Part shown: positions 6,395 to 13,760 of the stretch, piece after piece
How positions within the stretch are numbered: the first letter of the stretch is position 1
Layout: each line of letters opens with the position of its first letter
NCBI GenBank assembly: GCA_038230775.1
Contig: JBBRMQ010000055.1
Coordinates: 1 to 20,329 of the forward strand
From: JBBRMQ01 sp038230775
GTDB taxonomy: Bacteria > Acidobacteriota > Thermoanaerobaculia > Gp7-AA8
DNA: 20,329 bases
Reading direction: 5' to 3'
The notes under the pieces: model-generated
The model's input: only the letters and a program-made list of their open reading frames with translations
What the model was told of the DNA's origin: nothing
The model's database searches: none
Translations under genes and position numbers: made by a program

Positions 6395-8266
6395 TCAAGC
6401 CGGTGGCGGCACGCGAAACCGCGTTCCACTGAACGTCATCGAGCGCGAGCTGCTCTTCCGCTTTGCCACTTTGCGGCGGGTCAGGAAGTCTTCCTTCGCG
6501 TCGGCGAGCGTGCTCGGAACGTAGGTCGCTCCAGCGGCGAGCGTGGTCTGACGATCGCGCGCAAACGCGGAGCCGCCGGCGACGACGACGAGGTCGGGAA
6601 ACTGCTCAGCGATGAGCTGGATGAGTGCGTAGCCGATGTTCACGTGATCCGGATTCGTGCACGACACAAACGTGGCCTCGGGCTTTACCTCGCTGATGAA
6701 CGCGACGAGCTCCTCGTCCGGCAGATCGGTGAAGTAGTCGATCGAGTAGCCCTCGACGCGCAGAAGCTGCGTCAGCATGAGGGTGCCGAGGGACAGGCGT
6801 TCGCCGGCGACGGAGACGGCGACGATGTGTCTCGTCAGGTCCGCGGTTCCGGCGTTGCGGTCGCCGAAGCGGATGATCAGCTCGCGGATCACGTCTTTGA
6901 TGAAATGGTCGTTCGCCGGCGAGATTCGTTTCCGCTCCAACTCTTCCTGCGCAAAGGTGAGCGTCGGGATGAAGAGGTCGGTAAACATCTCTTCCATGGT
7001 GTCGGTCTCGGCGTGGCGATCGGCGATGGCGATGGCTCCGGTGCGATCGCGCAGCAACAGGCGGTTGTAAAAACTCAGATAGCCCTCGAGCGGATCCTCG
7101 GCCCCGAACATGATCGAGAAGACACGCAGCGCCGGAATGAACTCGCCGCCGACGGTGAGACAGACCGAGATCGGCGTCGCAAGCAGGAGGCCGACGGGAC
7201 CCCACAGCCAGCCCCAGAAGATGGCCGACACGAGCAGCGCGACCGGAGAGACACCAACGCGATGACCGACGACGATCGGCTCGATAAAGCTACCGATCAG
7301 CTGATCCATCAGGATGAAGAGGCTCAATACGGCCAGAGGAACGTACCAGTTCGGAAAGATCGCCAACGAGAGAAATGTCGGAAGCGCGGCGCTGAGGAAC
7401 GCGCCGACGTACGGAACGAAACGCATCGTGCCGGCGATGAAACCCCAGAGCGGCGCGTGAGGGACACCGAGAAAAAAGAGGCCAAAGCCGATGAGCGTGC
7501 CGAAGCTCAGGTTGAGCAAGGCAAACGTCAGGAGGTACCGGCTGATGCGCTGCGACGTTTCGCCGATCGCCTGCGTCGTCACCGTGAGGTGCGCGCGGCC
7601 GGCCAGCCGGAGCAGTTTGTCGCGCATCTGCTCGCGTTCTTTCAGAAGGAAGAAAACCAGAACGACGACGAGGAAGGACGACGCGACGACCTCGATCGTC
7701 GGAGCGAGCGACTTGTATCGCTGCCCCATGGTCTGACGGTCATCGACGACCTTGACCTTCAGATCCGCTTTCTCCTGCTTCTCCGACGACGTCGACTCGG
7801 CCACGCGCTGCAGCGTTCGTTCGAAGATCCCAAAGCCGCCGCCGCTGCGTCTCAGAAAGCGCAGTTTCTGCTCGATCTTGCCGCTGGCGGCCGCGTCGGC
7901 AAACTCGTGCGCCACCAGATTGAACTGCTGGTAGATCCACCAGCCGCCGAGTCCGCCCGCCGCGACGACGAGGCCCAGCGAGAGCACGACACCGCCCAGG
8001 CGCTTGAGAAACGTGCGTTCGAGAAGCGTGACGATGGGCGTCAGCAGGAACGAAAACATGATCGCCAGCGCGATCGGAACGACGACGGGCTTCGCGAGAT
8101 ACAGAATCGCGATGACCACCACCGTGACGTAGAGAATGCGCGTGTTTCCCTGGCGGCGATCGAGCGCGCGCTTGTCGTTGACGGGCATCGCATCCGAGAT
8201 CGCGGAGCGGCGGACGGAGATCGTCCGATCGAGGTCGTCTGCTTCGTCGTCTTCGAAAGGGGGCAC
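6395..8266 (-). CDS. AI-2E/PerM-family membrane protein fused to a cobalamin-binding-like domain
   Basis: A 623-residue two-part protein. Residues about 43-385 form an AI-2E family transporter (PerM/YdiK-type). Membrane segments lie near 43-80, 92-112, 193-208, 245-270 and 270-375, with family-like stretches FFLGVPHAPLWGFIAG, RFVPYVGAFLSA and IEPIVVGHRVGVSPVALLVSAIFWGWLWGPVGLLLATP (read in parts). Substrates vary in this family and are not predictable here. Residues about 395-475 are a helical segment and 478-590 an alpha/beta domain resembling the B12-binding modules of MerR-type sensors. The DxHxxG cobalamin motif is degraded to Glu489-x-Leu491-x-x-Gly494, so the axial histidine is missing. 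The start is GTG 8266; ATG 8188 is an alternative. It lies 87 bp downstream of gcvPB on the same strand, separated by a double hairpin. The C-terminal tail (last about 15 residues) runs into palindromic DNA and may not be ancestral. Confidence 0.85.
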   Translation of the reverse strand: MPPFEDDEADDLDRTISVRRSAISDAMPVNDKRALDRRQGNTRILYVTVVVIAILYLAKPVVVPIALAIMFSFLLTPIVTLLERTFLKRLGGVVLSLGLVVAAGGLGGWWIYQQFNLVAHEFADAAASGKIEQKLRFLRRSGGGFGIFERTLQRVAESTSSEKQEKADLKVKVVDDRQTMGQRYKSLAPTIEVVASSFLVVVLVFFLLKEREQMRDKLLRLAGRAHLTVTTQAIGETSQRISRYLLTFALLNLSFGTLIGFGLFFLGVPHAPLWGFIAGTMRFVPYVGAFLSAALPTFLSLAIFPNWYVPLAVLSLFILMDQLIGSFIEPIVVGHRVGVSPVALLVSAIFWGWLWGPVGLLLATPISVCLTVGGEFIPALRVFSIMFGAEDPLEGYLSFYNRLLLRDRTGAIAIADRHAETDTMEEMFTDLFIPTLTFAQEELERKRISPANDHFIKDVIRELIIRFGDRNAGTADLTRHIVAVSVAGERLSLGTLMLTQLLRVEGYSIDYFTDLPDEELVAFISEVKPEATFVSCTNPDHVNIGYALIQLIAEQFPDLVVVAGGSAFARDRQTTLAAGATYVPSTLADAKEDFLTRRKVAKRKSSSRSMTFSGTRFRVPPPA

Positions 8267-8303
8267 GTTAGGCCAAGTCTACTGCACCATGCGCGCCTGA
8301 CGC

Positions 8304-8354
8304 GTGGGGCCAGCCCTTCGGCTGGCCTGGCCAGCCAGAGGGCTGGCCCCACAC
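8304..8354. repeat. 51-bp REP-like double hairpin after gcvPB
   Basis: The ends GTGGGGCCAGCCC and GGGCTGGCCCCAC pair. Inside are two tandem hairpins, GGCCAGCC (8309-8316)/GGCTGGCC (8320-8327) and GGCCAGCC (8329-8336)/GGCTGGCC (8341-8348), separated by one base. This is the same length and layout as the xerC insertion but with a different stem sequence. It abuts the gcvPB TAG (8356-8354) and could act as a terminator or mRNA-stabilising structure between gcvPB and the AI-2E gene. Confidence 0.88.
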
Positions 8355-9847
8355 TACTTCTTCCAGCGAAGGACTGGCTGTCTCGCCGCGCGTGCCTCGT
8401 CCAACCGCCGGACCGGCGTCGTGTGCGGGGCCGAGCGCACCAGTTCGGGCCGCTCTTCGCATTCACGAGCGATGGCGATCATCGCGTCACAGAATGCATC
8501 GAGCTCTTCCTTTGGCTCGCTCTCTGTCGGCTCGATCATCAGCGCGCCGGACACGATCAGCGGGAAGTAGATCGTCGGCGGATGGAAACCGTAGTCCATG
8601 AGGCGCTTGGCGATGTCGAGCGTGTGCACGTCGTGCTGCGTCTGATTCTTGTCGCTGAACACGACTTCGTGAAGAGTCGCCGATTCATAGGGCAGGTGAT
8701 ACGTGCCCTTGAGACGAGCGCGGATGTAATTCGCATTCAGCACCGCCAGCTGCGCGATCCGGCGCAGGCCGTCGGGTCCCATCGAGCGCATGTAGGTCAG
8801 CGCGCGAACGAGAACACCGAAGTTGCCGTTGAACGCGCGCATGCGGCCGATCGAGTCGGGGTGATTGTGCTCGAGGTAGAACGTTCCGTCTTCGCGGCGC
8901 TCGACGGTCGGGGTGGGCAGGAAGGCCACCAGCCGTTCCGATACGCCAACCGGCCCGGCACCGGGACCACCACCGCCGTGCGGCGTTGAAAACGTCTTGT
9001 GAAGATTGGAGTGGATGACGTCGATTCCCATGTCGCCCGGACGGGCGATGCCGACGAACGAGTTGAGATTCGCGCCGTCGCAATACAAATAGGCACCCTT
9101 GGCGTGAAGGATGTCGGCGATCTTCTTGATCTGCGACTCGAACACGCCGAGGGTGTTCGGGACGGTGATCATGAGCGCGGCGACGTCGTCGGTCATCGCC
9201 GCTTCGAGCACGTCGAGGTCCATCGTGCCGCGGCTGTTCGACTTCAACTCCCTGATCTCGTAGCCGGCGAACGCCGCCGAGGCCGGGTTGGTGCCGTGCG
9301 CCGAATCGGGGATGAGAATGTATTTGCGCGCGTTGCCCGTTTTCGCCAGCGCCTTGTGAATCATGAGGATGCCAGTCAGCTCGCCGTGCGCGCCGGCGAC
9401 CGGCTGCAGCGAGACGCGAGGCATGCCGAAGATTTCCTTCAGCGTCTGCTCCAGATTCCACAGCAGCTCGAGATTGCCCTGCACCTGATGATCGGGCTGC
9501 AGCGGATGCGACAGCGCGAAGCCTGGCGTGCGCGCCAGCTCTTCGTTGAGCCGCGGGTTGTGCTTCATCGTGCACGAGCCGAGCGGATACAGGCCCGCAT
9601 CGATCGAGAGGTTCAACTTGGAGAGGCGCGTGAAGTGGCGGATGACGTCCACTTCCGAGACTTCGACTTCGTCGGCGATCGAGTCGCGGGTCAGCGATTT
9701 CGGCAGCAGATCCGCCTTCTCCGGCACATCGAGGGCCGGCAATTTGTAGCCGCGGCGTCCCTTGCGCGAGTGCTCGAAGATGAGCCCTTCGCGGTTCGAA
9801 CCCTGCGGCACGGCGGCAGTCTTTTCTTCTTCAACGATTGTCGTCAT
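8354..9847 (-). CDS. gcvPB: Glycine dehydrogenase (decarboxylating) subunit 2
   Basis: The PLP-bearing subunit of two-subunit P-protein, which decarboxylates glycine and passes aminomethyl to the lipoyl arm of GcvH. The pyridoxal lysine is Lys284 in the motif HSNLHKTFSTPHGGGGPG. Other family stretches are YPLGSCTMKHNP, QPVAGAHGELTG, SAHGTNPASA and YCDGANLNS. The frame is open upstream to 9916, but that extension overlaps gcvPA and looks unnatural. The ATG at 9847 gives the expected N-terminus (MTTIVEEEK), 497 residues, and a 7-bp gap after gcvPA. This is the last gene of the gcvT-H-PA-PB operon. Confidence 0.95.
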   Translation of the reverse strand: MTTIVEEEKTAAVPQGSNREGLIFEHSRKGRRGYKLPALDVPEKADLLPKSLTRDSIADEVEVSEVDVIRHFTRLSKLNLSIDAGLYPLGSCTMKHNPRLNEELARTPGFALSHPLQPDHQVQGNLELLWNLEQTLKEIFGMPRVSLQPVAGAHGELTGILMIHKALAKTGNARKYILIPDSAHGTNPASAAFAGYEIRELKSNSRGTMDLDVLEAAMTDDVAALMITVPNTLGVFESQIKKIADILHAKGAYLYCDGANLNSFVGIARPGDMGIDVIHSNLHKTFSTPHGGGGPGAGPVGVSERLVAFLPTPTVERREDGTFYLEHNHPDSIGRMRAFNGNFGVLVRALTYMRSMGPDGLRRIAQLAVLNANYIRARLKGTYHLPYESATLHEVVFSDKNQTQHDVHTLDIAKRLMDYGFHPPTIYFPLIVSGALMIEPTESEPKEELDAFCDAMIAIARECEERPELVRSAPHTTPVRRLDEARAARQPVLRWKK

Positions 9848-9854
9848 AAGGTTG

Positions 9855-11246
9855 TCATCGCCGCTCCCTGCCGACCGCTGCGCTGAGCGCGCTCGCGTAG
9901 CGATCGAGATGTTCACGTGGGTGAAGCTCGGTCACCGCAACGAGGAAATCGTTCTCATGTCCGGGATAGAAGTCGCCTAACGGAACGCCGCCGAGGATTT
10001 TCTGGTTCTCGAGATCGGCGAGGATTTCCTTCGCCGGATACGGTGTACGCACCACGAATTCGTTGTAGATCGGACCACCGAACGGGATCGAGATCGACGC
10101 AATCTTGCCAAGGCGCTCGCGCAGGTATCCGGCTTTCTGCAGGCATTGCACCGCGACTTCGCGCAGGCCTTCCTTGCCCATCAGCGAGAGATACATGTTC
10201 GCGGCCAGCGCGATGAGCGCCTCGTTCGTGCAGATGTTCGATGTGGCCTTGCCGCGGCGGATGTGCTGTTCGCGCGTCGCCAGCGTCAGCACGTAGGCGC
10301 GTTTGCCGTCGACGTCGACGGTCTCGCCGACCAGGCGTCCCGGCATGTGGCGCTTGAGCGCTTCCTTCACCACCATGAAGCCCACGTACGGGCCGCCGTA
10401 CTGCGTGGCGATGCCCCACGCCTGCCCTTCGCCGACGCAGATGTCGAATCCGTGCGCCCCCGGCGGCGTCAGAATCCCGAACGAAGACGCCTCGGCCACC
10501 ACCGCGATCTTCACCGCATCTTTCACCACGGCGCCGATCGCGTCGTAGTCCTCGACGACGCCGAGGAAATTGGGAGACTGGATGGCGACGGCGAAGACAT
10601 CCGGAGTGCATGCGGCGCGCAACGCCTCGAGATCGACGCTTCCGTCCTTCGTCCAGCCGACTTCCACGACTTCGTAGCCGAGGTTCTGGACGTAGGCGCG
10701 AACGGTTTCGGTGTACTGAGGATGGACGGTCTTCGCGATCACGACCTTGTGGCGATCCTTCGCAACGCGTTCCGCGAGCAACACCGCCTCACACAACGCG
10801 GTCGAGCCGTCGTAAAGCGACGCGTTCGCCACATCGAGACCGGTGAGCATGCACTGATGCGTCTGATACTCGAAAATCGACTGCAGCGTCCCCTGCGACA
10901 CCTCCGGCTGATACGGCGTGTACGACGTCAGGAACTCCGCGCGAAGCAGAAGTTGATCGACGCAGGCCGGCTGATAGTGCGCATAGGCACCGGCACCGAG
11001 GAACGTGAGGTGATCGACGGCGCTCTTGTTCTTCGCGGCGAGCTCGCGGAAGTAGCGGCGCGACTCGATCTCCGACCATGGACCCGCGATGTCCAGAAGC
11101 CGATCGAGCTTGACGTCGTTCGGAATCGATTCGAACAGACGATCGATCGAGTCGACGCCGACCGTCTTCAACATCTCGCGAACGTCTTCCTGGGCGTTGG
11201 GGATGTAGCGGTGCTGCGATGTGAGCGGGTCGGGGAGATTGGTCAC
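9855..11246 (-). CDS. gcvPA: Glycine dehydrogenase (decarboxylating) subunit 1
   Basis: A 463-residue subunit that pairs with GcvPB to form the P-protein heterotetramer. It lacks the PLP lysine but has the family stretches RYIPNAQEDVREML near the N-terminus, FLGAGAYAHYQPACVDQLL, RAEFLTSYTPYQPEVSQGTLQ, YDGSTALCEA, TREQHIRRGKATSNICTNEAL and the C-terminal GVPLGDFYPGHENDFLVAVTE (read in parts). The start is GTG, overlapping the gcvH TGA as GTGA, consistent with coupled translation. Length is typical of subunit 1 (about 440-470). The split P-protein is usual in many Gram-positive, archaeal and Acidobacteriota-type genomes, whereas E. coli has one fused chain. Confidence 0.95.
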   Translation of the reverse strand: MTNLPDPLTSQHRYIPNAQEDVREMLKTVGVDSIDRLFESIPNDVKLDRLLDIAGPWSEIESRRYFRELAAKNKSAVDHLTFLGAGAYAHYQPACVDQLLLRAEFLTSYTPYQPEVSQGTLQSIFEYQTHQCMLTGLDVANASLYDGSTALCEAVLLAERVAKDRHKVVIAKTVHPQYTETVRAYVQNLGYEVVEVGWTKDGSVDLEALRAACTPDVFAVAIQSPNFLGVVEDYDAIGAVVKDAVKIAVVAEASSFGILTPPGAHGFDICVGEGQAWGIATQYGGPYVGFMVVKEALKRHMPGRLVGETVDVDGKRAYVLTLATREQHIRRGKATSNICTNEALIALAANMYLSLMGKEGLREVAVQCLQKAGYLRERLGKIASISIPFGGPIYNEFVVRTPYPAKEILADLENQKILGGVPLGDFYPGHENDFLVAVTELHPREHLDRYASALSAAVGRERR

Positions 11247-11638
11247 TTGCCGGATTCCGCCTGGGTGTACTCCTCGTAGTCGTCGGCGGGCATCAGCTCG
11301 TCGAGCTCGGTGGAGTCGATCACTTTGATCTTGATCATCCAGCCGTCGCCGTACGGGTCGGTATTCACGAGCTCGGGCTTTGTCGCGAGTGCTTCGTTCA
11401 CTTCGATGACTTCGCCGGTGACCGGCGCGAACAGCTCGGAGACGGCTTTGACAGACTCGATGCTGCCGAGCTCGTCGCCCGCTTCGAGCTGCGTGCCGAC
11501 CTGCGGAAGCTCGACGAACACGACGTCGCCCAGTTCCTTCTGCGCGTAATCGGTGATGCCGATCGTTCCCATGTCACCTTCGACGTGAATGTACTCGTGA
11601 CTCTTGGCGTATTTGCTGTCTTCCGGAATGGTCGCCAT
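11243..11638 (-). CDS. gcvH: Glycine cleavage system H protein
   Basis: A 131-residue lipoyl carrier that shuttles the aminomethyl group and reducing equivalents between the P, T and L proteins. The lipoylated residue is Lys64 in GSIESVKAVSELFAPVTGEV, preceded by KSHEYIHVEGDMGTIGITDYAQKELGD and followed by NTDPYGDGWMIKI (stretches listed in parts). Length matches the family. A clear AAGGAG lies upstream of the ATG, 15 bp after the gcvT stop, and the end overlaps gcvPA by 4 bp. No lipoate synthase, ligase or L-protein gene is in the window. Confidence 0.97.
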   Translation of the reverse strand: MATIPEDSKYAKSHEYIHVEGDMGTIGITDYAQKELGDVVFVELPQVGTQLEAGDELGSIESVKAVSELFAPVTGEVIEVNEALATKPELVNTDPYGDGWMIKIKVIDSTELDELMPADDYEEYTQAESGK

Positions 11639-11647
11639 CGCGTCTCG

Positions 11648-11653
11648 CTCCTT
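11648..11653 (-). promoter_or_regulatory. Ribosome binding site of gcvH
   Basis: On the minus strand AAGGAG sits 9 nt before the gcvH ATG (11638), immediately after the gcvT TAG. It is one of only two strong Shine-Dalgarno matches I noticed in the window; most other genes here start by overlap with the preceding stop. Confidence 0.75.
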
Positions 11654-12745
11654 CTATTTGCCGCGCTTGTAGAACGGTGTCGGCACCACGCGTGCTCGAG
11701 TTTCCTTGCCGCGGATCAGGATGGAGAATTCCGTTCCGGGTGCCGATTTCTCGGGCGGAAGATACGCGAGGCCGATCGCTTTTTTCAATGTCGGTGAATG
11801 CGTGCCGCTGGTGACCACGCCGATTTCCTGCCCGCCCTCGACGATCGGGTAGCCGTGACGGCCGATGCCGCGATCGATCATCTCGAAACCGACGAGCTTC
11901 CGCCGCGGACCTTCGTTGCGCTCGCGCTCCAGCACGTCGCGGCCCGAAAACTCACCCTTGTCCAGCTTGACGATCCAGCCGAGGTCGGCTTCCAGCGGCG
12001 TGGTGGTTTGGTCGATGTCGTTGCCGTACAACGCCATCTTCGCTTCGAGGCGAAGTGTGTCGCGCGCGCCGAGGCCGCAGGCTTTCGCGCCGGCGTCGAC
12101 GAGTTTGCGGAAGATCTTCGGACCATGCTCCGGTGCGACGTAGACCTCGAAGCCGTCCTCGCCCGTGTAGCCCGTGCGCGAGACGATGGCGTCGACGCCC
12201 GCGACTTTGCCGCGCCCGAAGCGGTAGTACTTCATCGGCTTCAGGTCGACGTCCGTCATCGGCTGCAGGATTCGTTCGGACTCCGGCCCCTGCAGGGCGA
12301 GCTGCGCGTAGTCGGCGCTCACGTTGCGGACTTCTACGTCCAGGCCCTTCGCCGAATCGGCGAGCCACTCGTAATCCTTGTCGCTGTTCGATGCGTTCAC
12401 CACGACGAAGTAATCGTCGCCGCTCATGCGATAGATGAGGATGTCGTCAACGAAGCCGGCGTTCGGGTAGAGCAACCCGTTGTACTGCGCGCGGTTGTCC
12501 TCGAGCTTCGAGACGTCGTTGCACGTCGTCCGCTGGAGGAGCGTCAACGCCTGCGGCCCTTTGACCGTGATCTCGCCCATGTGCGAGACGTCGAACAGCC
12601 CGGCCTTCGTGCGGACGGCCTCGTGCTCGTCGAGGATGCCAGTGAACTGCACCGGCAGCTCCCAGCCGCCGAAGTCGATCATCTTCCCGCCTAACTCATG
12701 CTCGATCTGATTGAGAGGCGTCTTTTTCAGGGGCTGGTCGCTCAC
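11654..12745 (-). CDS. gcvT: Aminomethyltransferase (glycine cleavage system T protein)
   Basis: The T-protein transfers the methylene group from aminomethyl-lipoyl GcvH to tetrahydrofolate, releasing ammonia. It has the N-terminal MIDFGGWELPVQFTGILDEH, GLFDVSHMGEI, the substrate region YNGLLYPNAGFVDDILIYRM with its conserved aspartates, RTGYTGEDGFEVY and LEADLGW (stretches shortened). The frame is open to an ATG at 12817 that would overlap the start of divergent xerC, and there is another ATG at 12763. I chose GTG 12745 because it gives (M)SDQPLKKTPLNQ, the normal family start, and 363 residues, matching E. coli GcvT (364). It is the first gene of the gcv operon, divergent from xerC, with about 70 bp between starts. 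Confidence 0.93.
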   Translation of the reverse strand: MSDQPLKKTPLNQIEHELGGKMIDFGGWELPVQFTGILDEHEAVRTKAGLFDVSHMGEITVKGPQALTLLQRTTCNDVSKLEDNRAQYNGLLYPNAGFVDDILIYRMSGDDYFVVVNASNSDKDYEWLADSAKGLDVEVRNVSADYAQLALQGPESERILQPMTDVDLKPMKYYRFGRGKVAGVDAIVSRTGYTGEDGFEVYVAPEHGPKIFRKLVDAGAKACGLGARDTLRLEAKMALYGNDIDQTTTPLEADLGWIVKLDKGEFSGRDVLERERNEGPRRKLVGFEMIDRGIGRHGYPIVEGGQEIGVVTSGTHSPTLKKAIGLAYLPPEKSAPGTEFSILIRGKETRARVVPTPFYKRGK

Positions 12746-12815
12746 GGGCGGGTAAACTAGCATGAAATCGCTGGTCGGGACTGGGGGGTCGGGGGTCTGA
12801 AAAGCCGCAAAACTC
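12746..12815. promoter_or_regulatory. Divergent spacer between gcvT and xerC
   Basis: This 70-bp spacer must hold, or lie close to, the control signals for the gcv operon (minus) and the xerC operon (plus). It contains a G-rich run on the plus strand (12777-12795: GGG, GGGGGG, GGGGG) but no convincing -10/-35 pair. It is too short for, and shows no conserved core of, a glycine riboswitch. Control is assigned by position only. Confidence 0.35.
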
Positions 12816-13760
12816 ATGCGTAACGAGATTGGCGATTTCCTCGACTACCTCACCTACGAGCGCAACGTTTCGTTGAACACGGTCTCCTCCTATCGTGACG
12901 ACCTCGACTCGTTCGTCGGCTTCCTTTGCAATGACTACCTGACGATTGGGAAAGACCTGATCGATCTGACGAAGATCGATCACCTCGCCGTTCGTTCGTA
13001 CCTTGCCTTTCTCGCGCGAAAGAAAATGAGTCGCGCGTCGATGGCGCGGCATCTGTCGGCCCTGCGATCGTTCTTCAAGTACCTCATGCGCGAAGGCGCG
13101 GTAGAGGCGAATCCGGCGCGCAGCGTGGCGACGCCGAAGCGCGAGAAGCATCTGCCCGCCGTGCTACAACCCGCGGATGTCGCGTTGCTGCTCGAGCAAC
13201 CCGACGACTCGCCGCTCGGCATTCGCGATCGCGCGTGGCTGGAGCTGCTGTACGCGTCGGGACTCCGTATCAGCGAGCTGGTCGGCATCGACATCGAAGA
13301 CGTCGAGCTGCGTTCGCGCCTGGTGAAAGTGCGCGGCAAGGGCTCGAAAGAACGAATCGTTCCCTTCGGTTCGAAGGCGGAGCAGGCCTTGCGAGCGTAT
13401 CTGATCGTTCGAAGCGGCTTCTGTGTGAGGACCGGCTTCAGCCGGTCAGGCCGGCTCAAGCCGGCCCACACACAGGACGACGAGCCTGCAGTGTTCGTCA
13501 ACTATCGCGGCGAGCGCATCACGACCCGCAGCGTGCGCCGTCTGTTCGATCGCTACGTGCGCGCAGCGTCATTGAAAGCCGGCGTTTCGCCGCACACGCT
13601 GCGTCATTCATTCGCCACGCATCTCCTCAATGCCGGCGCCGACCTCCGCGGCATCCAGGAGCTCCTCGGCCACGCCTCGCTGTCGACGACACAGAAGTAC
13701 ACGCATCTCAACGACGCGCAGTTGATCGCGGTGTATAAGAAGGCGCATCCTCGGGCCTGA
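12816..13760 (+). CDS. xerC: Tyrosine recombinase XerC, with repeat-encoded insertion
   Basis: A 314-residue tyrosine recombinase for chromosome dimer resolution at dif. The N-terminal SAM-like DNA-binding domain spans about residues 1-90 (FLDYLTYERNVSLNTVSSYRDDL) and the catalytic domain follows. All six active-site residues are present: Arg151 (SGLRISEL), Lys175 (RGKGSKER), His260 and Arg263 (HTLRHSFATHLL), His286 (LGHASLSTTQ) and nucleophile Tyr295. Against E. coli XerC (148, 172, 240, 243, 266, 275) the first two are shifted +3 and the last four +20. So 17 extra residues lie between Lys175 and His260, where a palindromic repeat (13421-13475) encodes CVRTGFSRSGRLKPAHTQ. It overlaps the next gene by 1 bp (TGATG). 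The protein should be functional if the loop is tolerated. Confidence 0.93.
   Translation: MRNEIGDFLDYLTYERNVSLNTVSSYRDDLDSFVGFLCNDYLTIGKDLIDLTKIDHLAVRSYLAFLARKKMSRASMARHLSALRSFFKYLMREGAVEANPARSVATPKREKHLPAVLQPADVALLLEQPDDSPLGIRDRAWLELLYASGLRISELVGIDIEDVELRSRLVKVRGKGSKERIVPFGSKAEQALRAYLIVRSGFCVRTGFSRSGRLKPAHTQDDEPAVFVNYRGERITTRSVRRLFDRYVRAASLKAGVSPHTLRHSFATHLLNAGADLRGIQELLGHASLSTTQKYTHLNDAQLIAVYKKAHPRA
13421..13475. repeat. REP-like double hairpin inserted in frame in xerC
   Basis: The ends CTGTGTG and CACACACAG are complementary. Inside are two perfect hairpins with 8-bp stems and 2-nt loops: GACCGGCT-TC-AGCCGGTC at 13430-13447 and GGCCGGCT-CA-AGCCGGCC at 13449-13466, separated by one base. 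Counted from GTGTG to CACAC (13423-13473) the element is 51 bp, exactly 17 codons. The first hairpin is the one found after icd at 2577-2594 in the opposite orientation. Confidence 0.92.

Noticed and set aside
8304..8354. Ordinary rho-independent terminator after gcvPB
   Set aside because: The hairpins are strong, but no T-run follows in the direction of gcvPB transcription, and the double-hairpin layout matches the xerC repeat; a terminator role remains possible but is not the best description.
6644..8989. Long plus-strand open frame of 781 codons opposite the AI-2E gene and gcvPB
   Set aside because: It crosses two well-supported minus-strand genes and their repeat, and its translation is dominated by charged Arg/Glu/Asp/Gln runs typical of antisense frames in high-GC DNA.
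9848..9916. N-terminal extension of gcvPB to the start at 9916
   Set aside because: The extra 23 residues overlap the end of gcvPA in another frame and do not resemble GcvPB; the ATG at 9847 gives the normal N-terminus.
10146..11279. Plus-strand open frame of 377 codons opposite gcvPA
   Set aside because: It lies wholly opposite a strongly conserved gene; the composition is that of an antisense shadow.
12746..12815. Glycine riboswitch upstream of gcvT
   Set aside because: The spacer to the divergent xerC start is only about 70 bp and I see none of the conserved tandem-aptamer core.
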